Shown here: in pieces, positions 43,726-55,305 of the stretch
Numbering within the stretch: position 1 is the first letter of the stretch
Layout: each line of letters starts with the position of its first letter
Assembly (NCBI GenBank): GCA_964036315.1
Contig: OZ038500.1
Location: forward strand, 61,784,102-61,848,101
Direction of reading: 5' to 3'
Length of the DNA: 64,000 nucleotides
DNA from: Acanthosepion esculentum
Taxonomy: Eukaryota; Mollusca; Cephalopoda; Sepiida; Sepiidae
The notes under the pieces: generated by a model
Seen by the model: the letters and a program-made list of their open reading frames with translations, nothing else
The model's database searches: none
What the model was told of the DNA's origin: nothing
Translations under genes and position numbers: made by a program

Positions 43726-44029
43726 AAACAGTTTTATTTATCACTGAAAATCCTACTTTTGCATATTTGAAATTGCAAATACATTTTTTTTTTTAATACT
43801 GGCCTTTTAATTAAATTTTTCAAAAATAAACTTTTTCATTTATATTACAAAAACTAGAAAAAACACTCATGATAATATCTAACATGCTTTAATACTCTAG
43901 ATTATTCAAGTAGAATATTCTAGAATGTTCTAATGATGTTAGTTTTATTTATCACTGAAAATCCTACAATTTGGATATTTGAAATTGCAAATACATTTTT
44001 TTAATACTGGCCTTTTAATTAAATTTTTC

Positions 44030-44060
<31 letters not shown>

Positions 44061-44112
44061 TCATTTATATTACAAAAACTAGAAAGAACACTCATGATAA
44101 TATCTAACAAGA
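43041..44112. repeat. Shuffled duplications around the Tc1 relic
   Basis: A 58-bp block (gctttaatactctagattat ... ctaatgatgttag) is present at 43041-43098 and again at 43885-43942. A block of about 155 bp (gttttatttatcactgaaaa ... ctcatgataatatctaac) is present at 43731-43884 and again at 43943-44107. The second pair flanks the second 58-bp block. The two long copies differ mainly in poly(A) length. Confidence 0.85.
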
Positions 44113-44140
44113 AAATTAAGAAATAAATGACAACTAAATT

Positions 44141-45183
44141 TTAACCATTGTCTACCAAGAAAACTGACTTACATTAACTACCACCTTGGTCCAATGGACC
44201 CATTTTTTTAAATTTTTTTTTTTTAAACTATTCAAACTATTTTGCATTTTTTGATGATATTAGGTATGTATAATTACAGATGCACAAAGAAATAACAATT
44301 TTAATCAAAAGCTATTCACTGAAACAATAATTACAATACATCTTTGCACTTAGTTTGAAATGATAAACTTAATTTAAATCACATTTTTTAAAAAATAACA
44401 ATTCACTGCATTTTGCACAGAATACTTTCAAATGGCTTTGACAAATATGTTTTTGGCAAATATGACAGTTTGCATTTTTCTATCCATTTTAGGACCACAC
44501 AAGGTGTATCTTATTTTCTTTTTCTTATTGGAAGGTTCCTGGGCAGTGTATTACTCACTAGAGTTTGTAGTTGTATTAATACCTGCCAGATGTGAATTCC
44601 TTCAGCATTTGTCCATTTGGGGATTATTTCCAGATTTAGCTTCATGACTAATATAAATGATGAAAGAACTGAATCATAAGATCTTTAAAAACATGAAGGT
44701 GCAGGCTTTTGATGTTGAACATTGTAGGATGGAGTTCGATCTTGTGCCTTTTTCAATTGGTTTAGAAGACCAAATTTCAGACTTATCCTTCAAATAATAC
44801 TTTTCATTCATCATTGAAGGATTTGAAGAATCATTTTTGTCAGCTTTGTTGTCATCATTCATATCATCATCCTGATTCTGAATAAGTAATGCTGACATTA
44901 ACACTTTCATTATTATCCTCAGAAAAAGAAACTGCATCGATTTAAAATGGATGATATTTTTTATTTAATTAAAAATTTCAACCATGGGTCCAGTGGAACC
45001 ACTTGGTAATAAGAGAAGTCACCCAACAAAATATTTTTTGTTCTAAATTTATTTCTTTTATGTAGAGGATAAAAAATGTAGAAAAAAAATAAAAGTTACA
45101 TAAAATAACTCTGAATAACAAGAGTGAAATTAAAATTAGTTTTGGAAAAAAAATTATTCGCCCATTGGTAGACTGAGGGTTAA
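44141..45183 (-). mobile_element. piggyBac-type element, internally deleted (1.04 kb)
   Basis: TTAA is present at both ends (44141-44144 and 45180-45183). The terminal repeats are TTAACCATTGTCTACCAAG and, inverted, TTAACCCTCAGTCTACCAAT. A second subterminal inverted pair (ttggtccaatggacccat and atgggtccagtggaaccac) lies inside. TTAA targets and subterminal repeats are hallmarks of piggyBac. Confidence 0.85.
44400..44937 (-). pseudogene. piggyBac transposase N- and C-terminal remnants
   Basis: The minus frame 44674-44937 has an acidic stretch (NQDDDMNDDNKADKND) followed by YYLKDKSEIWSSKPIEKGT, like the N-terminus of piggyBac transposases (kdg..W...p......r). Past 44640 the minus strand gives RKRKIRYTLCGPKMDRK, resembling the Cys-containing C-terminal end. 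The catalytic core with its three Asp residues is deleted. Confidence 0.6.
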
Positions 45184-46089
45184 ATGTAGTGTTTGAAAAC
45201 TCCACCACACTAATGGTATGATAATACCCCAAAATACAAATGGAGGGTTAAGGAAGTAGGAGATGGAAGATGTACTATTTATGGTTTTTGTGTGTGTTCC
45301 CCCCACCACTGAAAACAGCTCCCATAATCCTCTAAAAAATTATAATCCAAAGATAATTGTACATACACAAAAGCTGCAAGGAATGGGAAGAACTCTCTAA
45401 ATTATTCACTTTGTCATAACACGGATGATCCTGTAAAGATGGACGGCACCAGTGTAGAGAGAAAGGCAGATCAATAATTCATACTTCATGAACAGCAGAT
45501 CAGGTTAATCAATCACTCAAGATAATGATTATATTTCCTGCTATTGTTTCCCCCCACTAAAGAGTTCGAGTGTAGCGGTGGGTTAGCTGGGGCACAATGC
45601 AACTTGGATTTGACTTGAGAGAAATACAGATGCTGTGACAAGAAAGGAACCAGTTTTGCTCAAATACTTTGGGCTGTGATCTATTCTCCCAAAAATATGC
45701 AGGCTCAGTTTACAAAAAAGGAAATATTTTTTAACACCATCCACAATGAAGCCATGCAACTGCAAGGACAGTCATTCACAGTTGATCTAGACATCTGCAA
45801 AGATAGACATTCTTGTTGTTTAACAGCAGATCAACTCCTTATGGGTCATCTAATGCCAAAATTAAGTTGTGAGTGTACTTTGAAATAATAAAAATATATA
45901 TTATTCTGCTTTCACAGTTGAATACATGGTAGATGATGCTCAACTTTTGTACATATACAATTACTAGATGGGGTTGATAGGTGTGGTTTATGTTGTAATT
46001 TTGTTGAAGTTATGTTTTGGAATACAGTTTGATTTAAGAAATTGTCAGATATTATATGGATTATAGTTCTTTCATGTTGGTTGCTTGAT

Positions 46090-46500
46090 TTTGTTAAGTG
46101 GCATATCAACCTCTAGGGGTTATTTAATGCCAAAATTTAAATATTTTAAACAATTTTTAGGGGTTCAACTAAATATATTTTAAACATAATTGTATGCCTC
46201 CAACAACAAAAATGTATTATTAGTCATTCTATAAAATGGTATTTTTATGCTTTCATAGTATTTTATTTTTGTTTTCACTATTTGCCATTAGCTAGGACTC
46301 TAACAGTTACTACCACCCCAGATCAGGGTGGACCCGAGAACAACAGCAATTTAGAGTTAGCTCGAAGCTCCTCAAACACTCTAATCTCCCAAACGAAGAC
46401 CTTGCAGCAGGATGTAGTTTATCATCATACGCAGGACTGTACATTCCCATCATCTTCTGCTGTGCCAGAGAAATGCAAGGAGGGACATTCCACATTATCA
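46090..46500 (+). repeat. Interspersed repeat R1, copy 3
   Basis: Same order of blocks as 3735-4250: ggggttatttaatgccaaaa, the A/T core, then gctaggactctaacagttac with taccaccccaga and a GC-richer end. It runs directly into a SINE A at about 46500. Confidence 0.65.
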
Positions 46501-46797
46501 GTTATGCGCCATGCATGATACATGCTTAGGCGATCATGCATCTTTTGATACATGACTGACAAAGCATATTTTTTTCCCACAGTACGTTGCCATTTCTTTA
46601 TGCAGTAGACTAGTTACTATTCAAAGCTATAGAACCTGGTCTGTCCTGCTATTTACTCATAGCTGGTGGGAGAAAAGGATTTATACCTTTCCCAAGGGTA
46701 TTAGAACATATGTGAATATAACGGATTCAACTGGAACATGGCTCTCTAATTCCTCAGTCCGAGCCACTATCCATTACTCCGACGTGCCTCCTTCCAC
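46500..46797 (-). mobile_element. SINE family A, minus strand, nearly full length
   Basis: The tail (gcatgatacatgcttaggcg, then catcttttgatacatgactg), body (agaacctggtctgtcctgct) and tRNA-like head (gccactatccattactccg) are all present. Confidence 0.8.
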
Positions 46798-46971
46798 ATC
46801 ATACACAGTTATTTTAGTACTATAAATGACTGAAGCAAAATCAGTGTAAAGTCAGGGAGCAGCAATAAAAGAAAAAAAAAGTTGTTGCTATGCATTGCAG
46901 ATTCAAAAGCACTTGGTGTTAAAATACAACATTTTTGCTCTTTTCCTGTTAAAATTTGTTGTTACTATATA

Positions 46972-47743
46972 CAGGGTGCGACGGATAAACTGTCGTCTAA
47001 ATTATGCAAAAATGAAAATAACACCAACATCTCATTTTAACAGATAAATATACCAAAATTACACAAATATTTTGATATATTAAAGTGTTAATTTATTCAA
47101 TAAAATAACCTGTAATTCTTCTGAACGGTCACCTTGTTTAAGTTGGTGAATGCTGCCATAATCCTTGCCTTCAGTTCATATTTGGTGTTACAAGTTGTTT
47201 GTTTCTCATACAACTGTGCTCCACACATAATAATCAAGGGAGTTACAGTCTGGGGGGGGGGTCAGATGTAAGGGGTGATGCAGTCACAGAAATTGTCTGA
47301 CAGGCATGACTGGGATCTCCTGCTTGTGTGGTATGGTGCAGAGTCCTGTTCCAGCAGCCACCTTCTTGACCCAGAGCAGCACCACATCCTCAAGTCACTT
47401 TATGTAAGCCTCCATATTGATTTTGAGGCCCTCACTAACAAATTTGGAAGTTCTTTTCTTATTCGAACGATCAGAGTGAGTTTTCAGAGCTGTCATACCT
47501 TCGTAATCACCATTAGACTCATCCAACTCTTTCTGAATACTCTGCACTGTCCTCCCATTGACATCCAAACACGCTGAAATGTTCGTATTGGAGCTTCCGG
47601 CGTGAATGCTAATCAGTACAGCATGCGGTTTCCAAATTTCTAATGGAGTGAATTGTGTCATGGTGGTCTTTTTCTCAGACAGTGCAGAACCGACCCTACT
47701 ATACTGTGCAGTCGACAAAATGGTGACAATTTACCCATCACAA
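46972..47743 (-). mobile_element. Mariner-like element with deleted transposase
   Basis: The left end CAGGGTGCGACGGATAAACT follows TA. The right end keeps tttacccatcac but the last bases have diverged. The minus frame 47395-47718 gives the N-terminal transposase part (TMTQFTPLEIWKPHAVL, then DESNGDYEGMTALKTHSD). The C-terminal residue run NTKYELKARIMAAFTNLNK is at 47130-47195. The middle is missing, as in the 1250 copy. Confidence 0.8.
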
Positions 47744-48129
47744 TGAGAGATCAATAAGTCTACAATTAATATGACAAAAAATGTTTGTTGGGATTCAAAA
47801 GAATTTATAATCTACGACTGCAAACTAGAAAAAAAAAAAAACCTGTTACTAATCAATCGGTTCACGTGGATGACACATAAAAATAGAAATTAACTATATA
47901 TCAATGCCCACCCACATATTGCAATCATCCACAAGTATCCACTGTTCCTATGCAACGCTTAAAAAAACAAACAAACAACACAACAACAACTGTTACTAAT
48001 CGATTGGTCTGTTTGAATGACACACAAAAATAGAAATGAACTCTTTTTGGGCAAAGAAGTCAACCAGTATGATTACTATATGACAATGCCCACCCACATA
48101 TTGTAATCATCCTCAAGTAGTATTTTTTT

Positions 48130-48880
48130 TTTTAAAGCCATTTCACCCCAAGCAAGGCACAAGTGCCACTAGCACACAAGGGGTTACAGAGAGTGAAAGT
48201 AAGAGAAAAGAGGAGTGTTTGAGGAAAGGATAAAGAGAAGGACAGGGATCAAGATCAAGGTATCAGAAAATGTCGATTGACATTACATTTAAATTTTTGA
48301 AGATTATAGTTATCAAGGAAGCCAGTAAGAGGAAGCGAGTTCTAGTGTCAGGAAGTGTGAGAGAAGCAGCTGTTGGAGTAGAAGAGGTGATTATATTTAA
48401 CTGTTTTGACAGTAAAAGGGTGAGACCAAGATGCCAACTTAGGAGCACGCTTAAATTCATGCAGTTGGGGCACTAGTGAAAATAGCTCGTCAAAGCAGTT
48501 GCCATGAAAATATTTGTAGAAAAGACAGAGGGAAGCCACATTATGTTGGTGAGAAATTGACTGGAGTCCAGATGCCAGATTTGGACCTTTCACATTGCTT
48601 ATTCATCTTTGGATTGTGTTGAGAACGTCGAAATGAACAGCGATGGCACTAGACCATATATGGCAACAGTATTCAATGCAAGGATGAATGGTAGATTTGA
48701 AGGCTGGACTTCTGCCACGATACAGAGAACAAACTTTCCTTGCAGTAAATGTAGCTATTGATTCAATATAATTGTTCCACCTCAGGTCAGTGGAAAACGT
48801 GAGACCAAGAAGGCGTAGAGAGACGCTCTCATATACTCCTGAGCCTTTTAAAAAATATATATTTTTCACCAATCTCATTC
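48130..48880 (-). mobile_element. LINE 3' half, minus strand
   Basis: Reversed tail (catttcaccccaagcaaggc) at 48130. Coding remnants on the minus strand: 48603-48878 with LRLLGLTFSTDLRWNNYIES and IEYCCHIWS (RT thumb and C-terminus), then 48348-48593 with VASLCLFYKYFHGNCFDEL. This is the best-preserved C-terminal piece of the family. It contains frameshifts. Confidence 0.8.
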
Positions 48881-49071
48881 CTTATAAATGCACTTAAAGC
48901 AGTGGAGAATATTAACTTATAGTCAAATAATGCAATTTTTTCACAAAATAGAACAAGACATTAAGGTTATTAATGCTAACAGAGGATGGAAAATACAACG
49001 AAACGTGACGATCCATTGGGATAGCAATAGTTGCATTCCAAAAGTTAAGCTAAGTATGAGAATCAGGACAA

Positions 49072-49102
<31 letters not shown>

Positions 49103-49479
49103 CTTTAAATTTTTATCTAATACACCAACTTTACACCATTAATAAAATCATTTTCACAATTTACATCATAAAAAAATGTATATCAATTTTTAAATCAAGA
49201 AAAGTAAAATGCAATCTGTAAATATATTTAGTTTACCAATTAATCCATTGAGGATTAAAGGAAAAAATCCATGAAAATACCAGTTTAAATAAGAAAAGTT
49301 AACAATTTAATCACTTGGTAGTTGAACATTCCTGCCAATCCTAGTTCATTAACTTTCAGAATGTCAAAGAGTGCACTAGAAGAAAATGTTACAATAGAAC
49401 TCATGATTGCATCATGCCAATGTAAGTAAACTGGGATTGCAAAGGAAATATTTGTCGCAGATTATTTCCACGTCACAGA

Positions 49480-49910
49480 GAATAAATCACTAAGTTCCAA
49501 CTCGAACATCGGGGGCAGAAAGAAATGCCGAAAACTCGATACACGGGTACTATCTCACTAATCAAAATGCACGCCACCAGTCAGAAAAATAACTCTTTCT
49601 CCACCAAATGCGGTAGTCAAAATTGCCAAATTCCACAGATTCGAGAACACCAACTGCTTTTATCAGCCAAACCATTTTTTCTATTCGTCGACAGCTGGGA
49701 GAGGATGTTCAGTATTTTGCATATCAAAATACTTTTATTGCGACTCCTGCGACAGACTTTTTTTTTTTTTTAAATATTCCGTCTTCAGCATGTCATGCGG
49801 AATACATGCCCTTTTGTTTGGTAAGTAATTTTCTTTTTCGACACATTTTCCATCGTAGAGTACACGCGACATGCTGTCGCTTGGTTTGACGAGATAAGTC
49901 GCTGTTTTCT
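49480..49910. other. CpG-enriched patch of unknown role
   Basis: Has noticeably more CG dinucleotides than the surrounding introns (for example acatcgggggcag, ccgaaaactcgatacacggg, ttcgtcgacag, tacacgcgacatg). It has no LINE or SINE match that I recognise, and frames are short. It could be a regulatory or 5' untranslated region, or an unrecognised repeat. Confidence 0.3.
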
Positions 49911-50397
49911 TCACTATATAGAACAAGATATTAAGCTTATTTTAAATTCAGAGTCAGAGTTCAGAGATTTTTGCTAAATCTATCTCATTTTCGAGTAATT
50001 TTTGTCAAATAAAACTTTAGATTCTTTTCACACTAACTCAACTCTAAAGACAATGTTTATTCATCTTTCTGCTTTGAGCCATAACAAAGATCAAATCTAT
50101 AATCAATTAAAATTGCTAAAATAAAACAAAGTCAAATTTAAGATTCAATCTATTTAGAGATTCTATTTCAGGATTTTCTTTGTTCCAAAGAGCTCAATTT
50201 TTGATCTGGCACTGAGGAAGAACGTTAACATAAACGAAGTTAATCTTTGCAGGTATTTCAAATAGGTTAGTTAATTGTGCATGCCTGTTTAAACAAATGA
50301 TGCATGGCTGTTCTGAAAATCAATGATGCAAGCATCCCCATCAGCTTCATTTAAGTTTATACAAGATAGGCAGGTCAATTAAAAACAAAACTCAATG

Positions 50398-51005
50398 AGT
50401 TGACTATTTATATTGTTCAGTCTGCTGTCATATTCACTACGGCCGTTGTACACTCTGGCCTTCTTCAGGATCTGTTTATATTTCTAAGAGGAGGCATTGT
50501 AACTATTTACACTATTTACATTGTTTGGACTGTCGTTCTCATCTTTATTGCCATATTCATCTTCAACATCTGTCTATTTCTGAGATGAGGTATTGTAACT
50601 ATTTACATTTTTCAAATTGTTGTCCTCATCTTTGTCACATTCACAACATTTCAGCCCTTATACACTCCAGTTTTCTTTAGGTGATATGTTAGAATTTCAT
50701 ACCAAACCCGTTACCCACTGGTGTAAATTGTTCTAGTTCCACATGCCATGCCTTTTTTGGATATCTGTTTCAGTTAATTAACTCAATTCTCCAGGTTTTT
50801 GTTCACTTCTACTGTGGCCAGGTATTGAACTTACAACTCTTTGCATCAAGTCACTGGATTACATCAACCAACACATTTATCCACTGGGCTTGGAGACAAG
50901 AGCCAAAACATTGTGAATATACAAATAAAGATGAGAACAACAGTCCAAACAATGTAAATAAGGTAAATAGTTACAATACCTCATCTCGAAAATATAGACA
51001 CATGG
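50398..51005. repeat. Compound SINE family D cluster, inverted
   Basis: Minus-strand tail and body at 50398-50890 (acggccgttgtacactctgg at about 50440; box B-like region gtattgaacttacaactctt at about 50823) is followed by a plus-strand tail at 50890-51005 (caaataaagatgagaacaac ... acctcatctcgaaaatatag). Two tails in the same orientation precede the head, suggesting nested insertions. Confidence 0.65.
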
Positions 51006-51044
51006 CAATGAGATAACTTAGCAGAAACAGCACATTTTTGTTTT

Positions 51045-52085
51045 TTTAATCATTTTGCCCCAAACAAGCTAGTAATGCCACTGCAAGAGGTTACTGAGAG
51101 TGAAAGAAAATGTGAAGACTTTAGTGATGAAAAAGGACAATAACAGAACAGAATTCAGGAAGACAGAAGATTGAGTAGTGATAGCAATCAGTATTATATT
51201 GAAAACAGGTGAACCTGTCACAAAAATGGATTCAGAACATTTACTTTTGACTGATGGTTACCAGTAAATGAAGTCAACTTCAAAATACAGAGCAAGAGGC
51301 TCGGACTGGGAGAAAGTCACAGAATAAAGATAAATTGCTTTTTTAGACAAAGATGGCAAGACAAAGAAAATTGTTATCTATAAAACTGACCATCCCATGA
51401 AAAGGCACACACACACAGCTGAAGTGGGCCTCACAGACCGGGGAGAAAACTGTTATTGTGGATCTCCCTCATCACCTTAACTTCGCTTGCTTGTAGTAAT
51501 AGGTTACAACACGATAATGAAATCTGGTTTACTGCTAGAAATTGTTTTGTTTTTCACTCATGGGTAACAATCTAGCCAAAGAGAATTTTTAAGCCACAAG
51601 AGTTTGACTGGAAGAAGCTGCACAGTTAATGAACTTGGTGTCTGGTCTGAGCTGCAATGCAACAATTGGCATTGCATTTAAATTTTTGAAGATTGTAGGT
51701 GGCAAAAAACTTAGAAGAGAGTTCCACAAGCAAAAAGTGCAAAAAAAAAAAAAAAATTAAAATAGAACTTAGTTACATCTAACTCATTCAACAGTAAAAC
51801 AATGAGACCTAATTGCGAATATTTACATTCATGTAGTCGAGGTACCAAGGTAAACAGCTCATCAGAACATTTGCCATGAAAATATTTATAGTAAAGACAG
51901 AGGAGAGCAAAGACACACTGATAGAAAAGTCACTGAAATCGAGATGCCAGGTCAAGACCAATTACATAACAGACCCCCTTTGGATTTTGTCAGGAATCTC
52001 AAGATAGGAGCACCGGACTGGATATGGCAGCAATATTCAATTCTCAGACAAATGGTGGATCTACACAGAGCAGAATAAAGACAAG
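51045..52085 (-). mobile_element. LINE 3' end, minus strand, with about 470 bp extra sequence
   Basis: The reversed tail (aatcattttgccccaaacaa) starts at about 51045. The LINE sequence breaks off near 51180 and resumes at about 51660 (ggcattgcatttaaattttt). At 51830-51910 the minus strand encodes a KYFHG.CSDEL-like stretch. The interrupting 51180-51660 is unclassified. Confidence 0.6.
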
Positions 52086-52094
52086 GGCATGAAT

Positions 52095-52650
52095 TACTCA
52101 AACTTTTTATTGTTACCCAATTTATTTAACATGTACAGCAAAAATTTAAGAAAACTCAGATTTACTGGGGTAGACAAACTTAATAAGCACCATACAACTG
52201 AGGCTGTGCTGATAGCATATTCAGAAAGAAAACTGAAATAATTATTAGAAAATTTAATCCAGGATAGTAGGAAGAAAGGACTAATTATTAACTGTAAGAA
52301 AATGGAATGCATGGTTATCAGTAAAAGGGACTATCCAAGTTGCAATTTACATGGTAACATAAAAATCAAGTAGCTGCATACAGAGACTTAACTATCTGAG
52401 AAATATCATAACAGATGACAGAAAATGTAACACAGAAATCAGAAGGCATATGAGAATAGTGAAAGATGCCTTTCAGAAACCAAGCAAGATATTAAAGAAT
52501 AAAAATATATCCTTAGGCAAAACAAAGAGTACTGGCCTGCTATGTAATAGCTAAACTATATGGTATCTCTTCAGAGATTAATGGAGAACTTGAGGCAATC
52601 AATGTCTGGTTCTACTGAAGAATATTGAAAATACACGAATAAAATGAGAA
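52095..52650 (+). pseudogene. LINE reverse-transcriptase fragment, plus strand
   Basis: Frames with stops give LIAYSERKLK, then LIQDSRKKGLIINCKKMECM and VISKRDYPSCNLHG, and ENSERC/AKDAFQKPSKILKNKN-like text. The pattern kGL.iN.kKtecm.is is typical of LINE RT thumb regions (RTE-like). It abuts the minus-strand LINE at 52085 in tail-to-body orientation. Confidence 0.7.
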
Positions 52651-53059
52651 ATGACAAAAAAAGAACCAAACAAAACAAAAAGGAACTTTTAAATTCATTT
52701 AAGTTCTTTAATGGTTCTTATTTTGTCTTTTTTAGTTCGTCTGGTGTCTGGCCAAATTTCTTCTGTTTTCAAGGATTCAGTAATTAAGATGGAAATTCAC
52801 AAAAACCAGTTAGATGCTGAAAATTTATTTTCTTGTTGATATTTCACATGATAGCATTATCAAAACATAAGTGGAAGAAAAGACGAAGTAAAAGTCATTA
52901 TCATGGCAACCGTGCTACATAAAATGCCATGGCTTTTCTTTAATTCTTTTCAGATATTTTATTTTTAGGATAATGCACATGTAAAGGGATCAAAACATCA
53001 ACAAGAAAAATGAGTTGTCGACATCCAACAGCTTTGCATTTGTTCCATCTTTACATGTT

Positions 53060-53964
53060 TTTGGGATATATATATATAAAATTCTCAAAATGTGCGTGTG
53101 TGTGTGTGTGTGATCGGATGTTATTTATACATTTCCACAGTATTCATCTGATTTTGATTAATTTTTTTTTGTTTCATAGATAATTCTTCAGTGCCAATTT
53201 TGAGTCCAAATTGTTGGTTACAATGGCTCTCCACTACTTCCTGTCCATTATAATTCTCAGAAACGTTTTACTATCTGTTCTTGGATATATATCTTTCCTG
53301 AAAACTTTAAATAGAAATAGTTTAAATTATTACAATAATGTTATTTATTATTATACAGTTAAATTTATATAATTAATTATATTAATTATATAAATAATGA
53401 TTAATTATTAATTATAATTAATTAACATATCTTTTCTGACATTTGCCCACACATCCCTTTTGACAATTCATACTTGCCTAAGACATGCCACCAAAGAAAA
53501 GAACTTGCCTCAGTCACAAAACCTCTGCCCCCCAAGTCTGCTATGTGAATAACAGATAACAAATTGTCTTTAGAATGTTCAGTTTGCCCGTCTCAAAATG
53601 CCTCTCGGAATGCTTCAATCAGAGCTACTGAGGCCGAAGATGAACATAGCCATCGGCTTTCCAGAATAGCATACTTGAACGCGAGGCTGAAAATGATGAT
53701 CAAAGGACTCAAGGCTGAGGAGAAATGTCTCTTCAACTGCTACTGCACACAAGGCTGAAACAAGATTGAGAATGCAAAAACAACCCTTTTCAGGGCCACC
53801 CCCATTCAAATAGTTAACACCCATTTGGGGATGTGCCTCAGTTGCACCCAACTGTTACTAATATTCATTTTCGGGTGGGCTGACTTTAAACTTAAACTGC
53901 TCCAACTGAACGGCAAAAATTCCCAGTAATGAAAGACACGGTCAAAGACGGGTTATAATACTAG
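53060..53964 (+). mobile_element. Second Helitron remnant (about 0.9 kb)
   Basis: The start (taaaattctcaaaatgtgcg, then (tg)n and gatcggatgttatttataca) aligns with the 5' end of the large Helitron (taaaacccagattgtg ... gatcggatttcctaca). It carries the protein start MPPKKRTCLSHKTS at 53485, a short Ala/Arg/Glu-rich piece (53564-53758), and ends ataataCTAG before T (53965). The terminal hairpin is degenerate. Rep and helicase are deleted. Confidence 0.75.
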
Positions 53965-54008
53965 TGTGTGTGTATATATATATATATATTATATATATAT
54001 ATATATAT

Positions 54009-54142
54009 ATCATTCACAGACAGTACTGTTTCGCTGTATCTCAGCTCTTCAGTGCGACTAGACTTCCGAATGCCTCAAGCCAGGGTTGAAACACAACTAA
54101 TTTGGTGTCAGCCAGAACTATCTTCACTCGGTAGAGTTACAC

Positions 54143-54145
<3 letters not shown>
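54009..54145 (-). mobile_element. tRNA-derived SINE (family E), minus strand
   Basis: On the minus strand: a head with gtgtaactctaccgagtgaa and box B-like gtgtttcaaccctggcttga, then agtctagtcgcactgaagag and gaaacagtactgtctgtgaa, ending at the (AT)n run. It is the counterpart of the plus copy 55130-55297. Confidence 0.65.
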
Positions 54146-54181
<36 letters not shown>

Positions 54182-54287
54182 GGTAAAAAATATAATCCAA
54201 GTGGATCCTAGTAATATGAAAATAGAACTGATCTACAAAAAAGAGCTTGTATTTTATTTAATTTATACAGAGCAATATAATTGATAA

Positions 54288-54572
54288 TCAAACAAATCCT
54301 TTTACCTTATATGGGAATAGGCTATTTTGGTAGACGACAAAAGTGGTCGTCTGTCTTTTCAACCCCCAGTGTGGAGCGAAATGAAGTTCACGTCTGTAAG
54401 GTTAGAGGAAAGGGGATGAAGCAGTAAACTGTGAGTAATTGAGATTGGAAGCTAGAGAGTTAACTTAAAACTTAACTTGCTGAAAACACCTAATACAGAG
54501 TTTATGCTTTTCACTGTTTCAGACGGGTGCCATGGAGAGTGTTAGGCATCTATCTTAAAAGGAAAAAGTTTT

Positions 54573-54613
<41 letters not shown>

Positions 54614-54875
54614 TAATCTTATAACAAATTGGGGATATTAGAAGAAAACAAATTTTTAACTTTAATTTTAAATTAAAGAAATTAAAAACAAACCCCCAAA
54701 AATAAATTTAAAAGTCGACTCTTTAGCTTCTAATCTCAATTCCTCAGTTAACTACTACACCCACCTTTCCTCTAACCCTACAGACATGCATTTCATTTCA
54801 TACCGGGGTTGAAAAGACAGATGACCATTTTCGCCATCTGCTGAAACAGCCTATTCCCTATATGAGGTAAAAGGC
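54288..54875. repeat. Long inverted repeat, about 165-bp arms
   Basis: 54288-54465 (ttttaccttatatgggaata ... gtctgtcttttcaaccccca ... ggttagaggaaagg) and 54712-54875 are inverted, about 80 percent identical by eye. The loop of about 250 bp holds a 44-bp poly(A)/T-rich stretch. A truncated SINE E copy (54888-54952) abuts the right arm. Confidence 0.75.
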
Positions 54876-55129
54876 TTTGTTTCATTAACCGGACGTCTAG
54901 CCACACTGATGAGCTGTGAAACAGTGAAACAGTCTGTCTGTGGATGACAAAAATATTGGCTCCTGAAAAATTAATTTCGGTTGAGCTCTGTGGGTGTGAA
55001 GTGTGCGTTTGTAAACGGTGACTATTAAAGCTAATACAGCATGACTCTTCGGCAGAATTGGGTCACTGTCAGTCACTGTGTGTTTATCTAAATCTAAAAA
55101 TATATACGCTAAAATTCACCTTCATCCCT

Positions 55130-55268
55130 GCCGTGCGTCAACGGCTTAGTGGTAGAAGTTCCGACTGACGCCAATTCAGTCAGGTTTCGATCCTAGCTAG
55201 AGGCAACTGGACGTCTAGCCACACTGATGAGCTGTGAAACAGCGAAACAGTCTGTCTGTGGATGACAT

Positions 55269-55297
<29 letters not shown>
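55130..55297 (+). mobile_element. tRNA-derived SINE (family E), plus strand
   Basis: Box A-like acggcttagtggtagaagtt and box B-like aggtttcgatcctagctaga are followed by ggacgtctagccacactgat and cagtctgtctgtggatgaca, ending in (TA)n. The body alone recurs at 54888-54952. (CA/TA)-rich microsatellite continues to 55386. Confidence 0.75.

Positions 55298-55305
<8 letters not shown>

Noticed and set aside
44413..44647. Plus-strand hydrophobic frames (60 and 71 residues)
   Set aside because: Antisense to the piggyBac C-terminal remnant inside a TTAA-bounded element.
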